Notes under the pieces: generated by a model
Told to the model about the DNA's origin: nothing
What the model saw: the letters and a program-made list of their open reading frames with translations, nothing else
Databases searched by the model: none
DNA from: an uncultured Bacteroidia bacterium
Lineage (GTDB): Bacteria > Bacteroidota > Bacteroidia > Bacteroidales > UBA932
DNA: 64,000 nt
Reading direction: 5' to 3'
NCBI GenBank assembly: GCA_902790635.1
Contig: CADASN010000015.1
Location: 1 to 64,000 of the forward strand
Shown here: piece after piece, positions 59,045-64,000 of the stretch
How the letters are laid out: each line of letters opens with the position of its first letter
How positions within the stretch are numbered: position 1 is the first letter of the stretch
Made by a program: the position numbers and the translations under genes

Positions 59045-61638
59045 TGAGAAAGTGGTTCCATATTCTGATGCTTCTTCCCCTGCTTCTGGCGGCGGGATGC
59101 CAGGACGGGCTCGAGCCAAACCGGCCCGGCTCCGGCCTGGTGCTGACCGTCCGCTGCGAAGATCCCGCCCTTGTCAAATCGACACCGGAAGACGGTGAGA
59201 CGCGCTTTAACGAGAATCTCATCAAGTCCGTCGATTTCTTCTTCTATCCCGGAAGCGAACCGGCCAGTACCGCCGATGCCGTTTACCACCATCGGGTGGA
59301 CCTGGAGGAAGATCCGGTTAGCTACACCGGAGGGCAGTGGGAGGCCACTTTCAATATCGTGCTCACACGCGTCGTGGCCGAGCAGATCTTCACGGCGGCA
59401 AACAATATGAAGGCTACTGTCTATGCCGTCGTCAATTATGGCGGGGATCTAGCCCCCGGCGGTTCCCTGGACGGGACCTCCCTGTCGGAACTGGCCGCTA
59501 CGGCCATCGTCACCGACTTTGCCGCCACGGAAAGCAATTATGTCCAGGACAGTTTTCTGATGGACGGCGAAACCGTGATTACCTACGACGATTCCGCTGC
59601 CATCAGCGCGAGTGGGACCATAGACGCTCAGCGCTTCGCCGCCAAGATGACCACGGCCATCTCCGTCGCTAATGTGGTGACCCTAAAGCACATCAATAGC
59701 ACGGACGACCCGGACGAAGTCTGGGAGCCGGTCCTACATACCATGCGCATCTACCTCGTGGACGGTGCTAAGAACGTTACGCTCGGCACTGCCACCAGCG
59801 ACGACAATGCATCTCCGCAATTCTTCTCATACAGTGCTGAAGAACACAGGCGCCCCTTCCTCCGGGACAACGGCACCGAATACCTGACGCATACCACAGT
59901 AGGCTCAGGAGCCGACGAGAAGGTTTACTACAACACCTATCCGATGTACTCCTACCCCGTCGCATGGTCCACCGGCAAGCCGGATTACACCCAGCCCCTG
60001 CCGAAGCAGCCGTATCTCAAATTGGAGATGGACTGGCGCCGCACGGAGGCCAACGGATATTCCTACGACCGGCGCAAGTATTACTATAAGGTCATCCTTC
60101 CTGTCAATAGCCTGGAACGGAACAACTGGTACCACTTCAACATCGACGTCAGCATCCTGGGATCGGAGACGGATGAGGGCAAAGCCTTGCTCAACCCCAC
60201 CACTTACTATATCCTCGACTGGCAGAACAAGAGCGTGCCTATCGACAAGTATGCCGTCATCAGCAAGGCCCGTTACATCTCGGTGGATACGAAGCCCAAG
60301 AGTCTCAACAACTTGACCAAACTGAGCATTCCTTTCCTCTCCAGCCACGATGTGAAGATTGTGGAAGGCAGCGTAACGGCCAGAAGGCCGTATTACGGTG
60401 AAATCACGAAAGAAAGCGACGTGGTGGACAAATACAACACCAAGTACCACGCCTGGGTGCGGAAGAATTCTGACGGAACCTATTATCTGGAGTACAACGG
60501 TCAGGACCAGGATCCCAATGGCCAGGCAAAATACGAACCTTCCGGATGGCTTTCCAATACGTCCACTTCCATAGAGTTCGAACACTCCCTTGAGAATAAT
60601 TACACCAAGGATGACTTCGATTATTCGCCATACACCATTGAATTTGACATCGTCCACGACGACCTGACTCCAGGAGCTTATCCGTACAACGAATACCTGA
60701 AGCACATCACCATCATCCAGTATCCGGGCATCTATATCGAGTCCTGTATGAATTCGGATACGGAGATCAAGAAGAAGGGCAGCGTATATGGGTATGACAA
60801 TGGTACCGCCCCCTGGCTGGGCATGCCCTGGGGCTATGTCTATATCGACAACGGGCGCTTTATCCGCAGAGACGCTATTACAAATGCCAGTTCTGCCGAT
60901 CCTTACTACCATTTCTCCACGGATAACAATAAGCGGGAATACCAGTGGCGTACGGTATGGTACACCGGCGGTGGACGCGACATCTTCAGGATCAACGTGA
61001 CCGTGCTTCCGCAGAATTCGGAATTCATCATCGGGGATCCGCGCATCGACGGTTACGACACCACGAAGCCCGTTATGGGCTACAGTTTTACTAACAACGG
61101 CAATACGGAAGCAGATAAGATTCTTCCGGACAGGAACGACAGTGATGTGTCCAACTTCACCCCTGCCCGTGTAGTGGACGGCGACGTGAATACGCCGCTG
61201 ACGCTGACCGGAGAGACACGGCCGCTGATGTATTATCGCCCGACTGAGAAATCCGCTCGTACCGTCAACATGCTCGCTCCCAGCTACAGGATTTCAACCA
61301 AACTGGGCGGAACGGAATTCGGGAACCTCACCGAGTCTCAGGCCAAGTACCGCTGCGCGGGCTATCAGGAAGACGGCTTCCCGGGCGGAAGGTGGCGCAT
61401 TCCCACCATGAGTGAAATCAGATTCATCGCCCAGCTCTCGGCAAAAGGCGTTTTTGAATTCATGTTCAGGGGCGATTACTGGTCAGCCAACGGTGTCGTT
61501 AATGTAAACACCAGCAGCGGCACGGTGACCAGCAGTACAAACTCGACGGCGCTCCTCCGCTGCGTGTATGACTCCTGGTACTGGGGTGACGAACAATGGA
61601 ATCCGCGCACAGAATTCGTATGGGGGGACAGGCCGTAA
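59041..61638 (+). CDS. Fimbrial subunit with C-terminal FISUMP-like module, likely tip component
   Basis: An 865-residue lipoprotein (MMRKWFHILMLLPLLLAAGC, Cys20). The ATG at 59041 overlaps the preceding stop (ATGA) and gives the signal peptide; an upstream frame at 58975 does not. N-terminal domains are FimA-like (TRFNENLIKSVDFFFYPGSE, FAAKMTTAISVANVV). The last ~90 residues carry a FISUMP/DUF1566-type module (PGGRWRIPTMSEIRFIAQLS, GDYWSANG, ALLRCVYDSW). Such modules are typical of surface adhesins. Order in the operon suggests it lies toward the fimbrial tip. Confidence 0.75.
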   Translation: MMRKWFHILMLLPLLLAAGCQDGLEPNRPGSGLVLTVRCEDPALVKSTPEDGETRFNENLIKSVDFFFYPGSEPASTADAVYHHRVDLEEDPVSYTGGQWEATFNIVLTRVVAEQIFTAANNMKATVYAVVNYGGDLAPGGSLDGTSLSELAATAIVTDFAATESNYVQDSFLMDGETVITYDDSAAISASGTIDAQRFAAKMTTAISVANVVTLKHINSTDDPDEVWEPVLHTMRIYLVDGAKNVTLGTATSDDNASPQFFSYSAEEHRRPFLRDNGTEYLTHTTVGSGADEKVYYNTYPMYSYPVAWSTGKPDYTQPLPKQPYLKLEMDWRRTEANGYSYDRRKYYYKVILPVNSLERNNWYHFNIDVSILGSETDEGKALLNPTTYYILDWQNKSVPIDKYAVISKARYISVDTKPKSLNNLTKLSIPFLSSHDVKIVEGSVTARRPYYGEITKESDVVDKYNTKYHAWVRKNSDGTYYLEYNGQDQDPNGQAKYEPSGWLSNTSTSIEFEHSLENNYTKDDFDYSPYTIEFDIVHDDLTPGAYPYNEYLKHITIIQYPGIYIESCMNSDTEIKKKGSVYGYDNGTAPWLGMPWGYVYIDNGRFIRRDAITNASSADPYYHFSTDNNKREYQWRTVWYTGGGRDIFRINVTVLPQNSEFIIGDPRIDGYDTTKPVMGYSFTNNGNTEADKILPDRNDSDVSNFTPARVVDGDVNTPLTLTGETRPLMYYRPTEKSARTVNMLAPSYRISTKLGGTEFGNLTESQAKYRCAGYQEDGFPGGRWRIPTMSEIRFIAQLSAKGVFEFMFRGDYWSANGVVNVNTSSGTVTSSTNSTALLRCVYDSWYWGDEQWNPRTEFVWGDRP

Positions 61639-64000
61639 TGAGAAGACTGATTGCATATCTTCTGACCGCCCTCTTCCTGGCGGTGTCCTGCGTGAGTGAG
61701 CTCGAGCAGGGTGGCAGCGCTATGGATGCATCGCTCGATGGCGCCCCCGTGACGATTACCTTCTCCGTGCCCGATATTCAGGTTCTTCCTGCCACGAAAT
61801 CACTGGAAAGCGGAGACGGCAACATCACCGACACACCTTACCTGGACCCGGACAAGATGTACCTGGTCGTCTGCGGCAGCAGTCAGAGTATCAAATACAT
61901 CCGAAAAGCCACGTTGGTCAGCACCCAGGATAATGTTGAAATTCCGCAGGAGCATTTCCCTCTTTCCGAAGGAGACCGGGTTACCACCCTGTACACCTTC
62001 AGTGTCCAGCTCGAACTGTCCGATCAGGCCCGTACCATCCATATCCTGGGCAATGTAGATGAGAACCAGCTGATCACCGGTTCTTATTCCTACCAGAGCC
62101 TCCCCAATATGCTGTCCTACGACAACAAGCAGGCTTACTGGCAGAAACTCTATGTGCCGCATATCCGGGCCAAGAAGGACCCCGTCACCCAGGAGCCCAT
62201 AAAATTGACTAACGGAAGCTATCAACCCGACGACGAGACCTCAGCATACTTCCAGTACGTTCCCCTTATCAGGAACTTCGCCAAGATCCAGGTCACCAAT
62301 GCATCGGAAAATTTCACGCTCCACAGCTATGCTGTTATTTTCTATCCCGAACGGGGATCTGTCGTCCCCTACCGCAGCAACGAGCCGGTAGCGGTGAACC
62401 GTTTCGACTTCAACCCTCCCTCAGGGTACCGGTTCAGCGGCTATGAAAAGGCTACGTTTGAACAGTTGGAAGATGATATCGCGTATCCAGGCAACATGCC
62501 CGCAGGCGTAGCGCTGAGCGATGTCATTCCGCCGGCTTCCGAATTCGAGGATCCCTCCACCAGCCAGGGACGGGTTCTCCTGTACGACGAAAACGACACC
62601 GATAGTGCCTTTTACATCTATGAACGTGGGGTTCCAAATGATCACATCGGGCCCACCTTCATCATTATCTGCGGCAAATTCGAGGATGATGACCAATGGT
62701 ACTACTACCGCCTGGACCTGATGGAATCGAAAGTGGAAGGTACGCAGACCGTCTCCCGGTATTATCCCATCTACAGGAATTTCCGCTACAACATCCAGCT
62801 GCACCGGATTTCTTCCGAAGGCGTACTTACCCCGGAACTCGCCGCCGTTTCTTCGGGTGCTGAGGATATCTCGGCCGATGTCTCCATGCGGCACCTTTCC
62901 GACATTTCCAACGGCACCACCCGCCTGGTGGTGGAGCCGTTCATGACCAGGACCTACAGCGGTCCGGCGGAAGAAGGTTCTTTCTACGAATTATACGCAC
63001 GTTTCTTCAACGACGTGAATTCCAACGTGCCCAATCTCAACATCGCTGCCGTACGAGTGGAGTTGGAACCTATGACCGACGGTTCCGACGACATCCTGAT
63101 CCTTTATGATGACAACGGCCACCGCGTGGCTTCCGGAGGCTTCTTCTTCCCGGTTGCCGCCACGGTAGGCGGTGTAGAAGGCATCCGGACCATCCGGTTC
63201 AATACCATTGAACCGCTGGACGAGACCAAGACCCAGAAGATCAAGATCACCGGCCACAACCCGGGCAACCATCAGGACCTGCGCCTCTACCGGGAGGTGG
63301 AAATCACGCTGCAGAAAAAGCAGCCGCTGAAAGTTTCGTGCGAAAGTCCTGTGCTGCTCGCCACGGGCACTCCCCTGACCGTCGACATAACCGTCCCTTC
63401 GGAACTGCCGGAATCCATGTTCCCTCTGGAATTCATCGTCGAGCCCGAGGACAAGACCCTGACACCCGACACGTCGAAAGATGTTAACCTGCCGGTTGTT
63501 TCGGGACGCTCGATCGCTACCACAGAATCGGCATTCAAAGACATCCCCGCCTACTACTTCCTCCGGACACTCACCTGGGAGGAATATTCGGGCCTGGACG
63601 TATACGAAGGCGAGCGTACTTTCCACTGCTACTTCAAGACCAACCGGCCCCAGAGCGCCACAACCGTCTGGGTTTACAACGAGTATTTCACCAAAGCCAG
63701 CGCTGCCTTTGAGAATGAGGCTCCTCCCGAAAGGCCTACGGGCCACTTCTATGTCAATGCTATCGAGAATTGTACCGTGAAGCTGTACCATGCCGGCGAG
63801 TACAAGATAGACGACGGAGAATGGGTGACCTACTCCTCCAATCAGACCGTCGCGGTTGAAGCAGGCCATAAGATCAGCTTCTGCGCCGGCAGCCATGCCC
63901 AGCCTGCGAAGTCTTGGAACCAGGGCAGATTCTCCTGCACCGGCGGCAAGTTCGAAATAGGTGGAAACCTGGCCTCACTGGTGGTCGGTGACAGTTATGT
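61638..64000 (+). CDS. Fimbrial tip adhesin candidate, 3' end outside window
   Basis: An open frame of 787 codons from ATG 61638 (one-base overlap with the previous stop) that runs off the window. It has a lipoprotein signal (MRRLIAYLLTALFLAVSC, Cys18) and FimA/Mfa-like beta domains (VTITFSVPDIQVLPATKS, IRNFAKIQVTNASE). After several Ig-like segments, the end (KISFCAGSHAQPAK, then GKFEIGGNLASLVVGDSY) resembles the start of the repeat modules of Bacteroides surface adhesins (BspA-like). It is last in the operon seen here and the best tip-adhesin candidate. I checked the frame by hand from 62400 to the end and found no stop. Confidence 0.75.
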   Translation, partial: MRRLIAYLLTALFLAVSCVSELEQGGSAMDASLDGAPVTITFSVPDIQVLPATKSLESGDGNITDTPYLDPDKMYLVVCGSSQSIKYIRKATLVSTQDNVEIPQEHFPLSEGDRVTTLYTFSVQLELSDQARTIHILGNVDENQLITGSYSYQSLPNMLSYDNKQAYWQKLYVPHIRAKKDPVTQEPIKLTNGSYQPDDETSAYFQYVPLIRNFAKIQVTNASENFTLHSYAVIFYPERGSVVPYRSNEPVAVNRFDFNPPSGYRFSGYEKATFEQLEDDIAYPGNMPAGVALSDVIPPASEFEDPSTSQGRVLLYDENDTDSAFYIYERGVPNDHIGPTFIIICGKFEDDDQWYYYRLDLMESKVEGTQTVSRYYPIYRNFRYNIQLHRISSEGVLTPELAAVSSGAEDISADVSMRHLSDISNGTTRLVVEPFMTRTYSGPAEEGSFYELYARFFNDVNSNVPNLNIAAVRVELEPMTDGSDDILILYDDNGHRVASGGFFFPVAATVGGVEGIRTIRFNTIEPLDETKTQKIKITGHNPGNHQDLRLYREVEITLQKKQPLKVSCESPVLLATGTPLTVDITVPSELPESMFPLEFIVEPEDKTLTPDTSKDVNLPVVSGRSIATTESAFKDIPAYYFLRTLTWEEYSGLDVYEGERTFHCYFKTNRPQSATTVWVYNEYFTKASAAFENEAPPERPTGHFYVNAIENCTVKLYHAGEYKIDDGEWVTYSSNQTVAVEAGHKISFCAGSHAQPAKSWNQGRFSCTGGKFEIGGNLASLVVGDSY

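Overview
The window comes from a Bacteroidales-type bacterium with a high-GC genome (about 60% by eye). The evidence is a SusC/RagA transporter start, a hybrid two-component system (HTCS) regulator, Mfa/FimA-type fimbrial genes, many exported lipoproteins, and repeated -7 elements of the Bacteroidetes form TAnnTTTG. The genus cannot be fixed from the sequence alone; an Alistipes-like or uncultured gut Bacteroidales lineage would fit. No tRNA, rRNA, CRISPR array, transposase or phage gene was seen.

1-20 kb is a pectin/rhamnogalacturonan and rhamnose region. It holds a SusC start cut by the window edge, a divergent HTCS, a GH28 pectinase, an SGNH esterase, an MscS-type channel, a GH97 glycosidase, a DUF4861 lipoprotein, the rhamnose genes rhaB-rhaA-rhaT, an internally duplicated lipoprotein and a six-hairpin glycosidase-like lipoprotein. 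Polymer cleavage, deacetylation, monosaccharide uptake and the first two catabolic steps are present, but the rhamnulose-1-phosphate aldolase is not.

19.5-45 kb mixes housekeeping and sugar genes: nrdD-nrdG (anaerobic dNTP synthesis), fucI-fucP (L-fucose), a MATE exporter with a lipoprotein, a tricorn-like S41 protease, a GH2 enzyme, purA/purB/purC, a radical SAM protein, a two-domain rhamnogalacturonan-acetylesterase-like protein, a LacZ-type GH2, and an NfeD-flotillin-XRE cluster in which flotillin carries a frameshift.

45-50.3 kb has a cobalamin riboswitch in front of a BtuB-like receptor and an N-terminally short FecCD permease, then an FMN-binding exported protein and a three-gene operon (membrane protein, winged-helix regulator, Ntn hydrolase).

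50.6-64 kb is one long operon for a type V (Mfa/Fim) fimbria: a DUF3575/OmpA protein, an Mfa2-type anchor, two large tandem FimA/Mfa1-like pilins, and three further lipoprotein subunits, the last running off the window. Unusual points are the two oversized pilins with lower GC, the catalytically dead second half of the acetylesterase, the flotillin frameshift, the solitary short permease, a 45-bp dispersed repeat, a 73-bp-period repeat between purC and purB, and two exported-protein genes that look leaderless.
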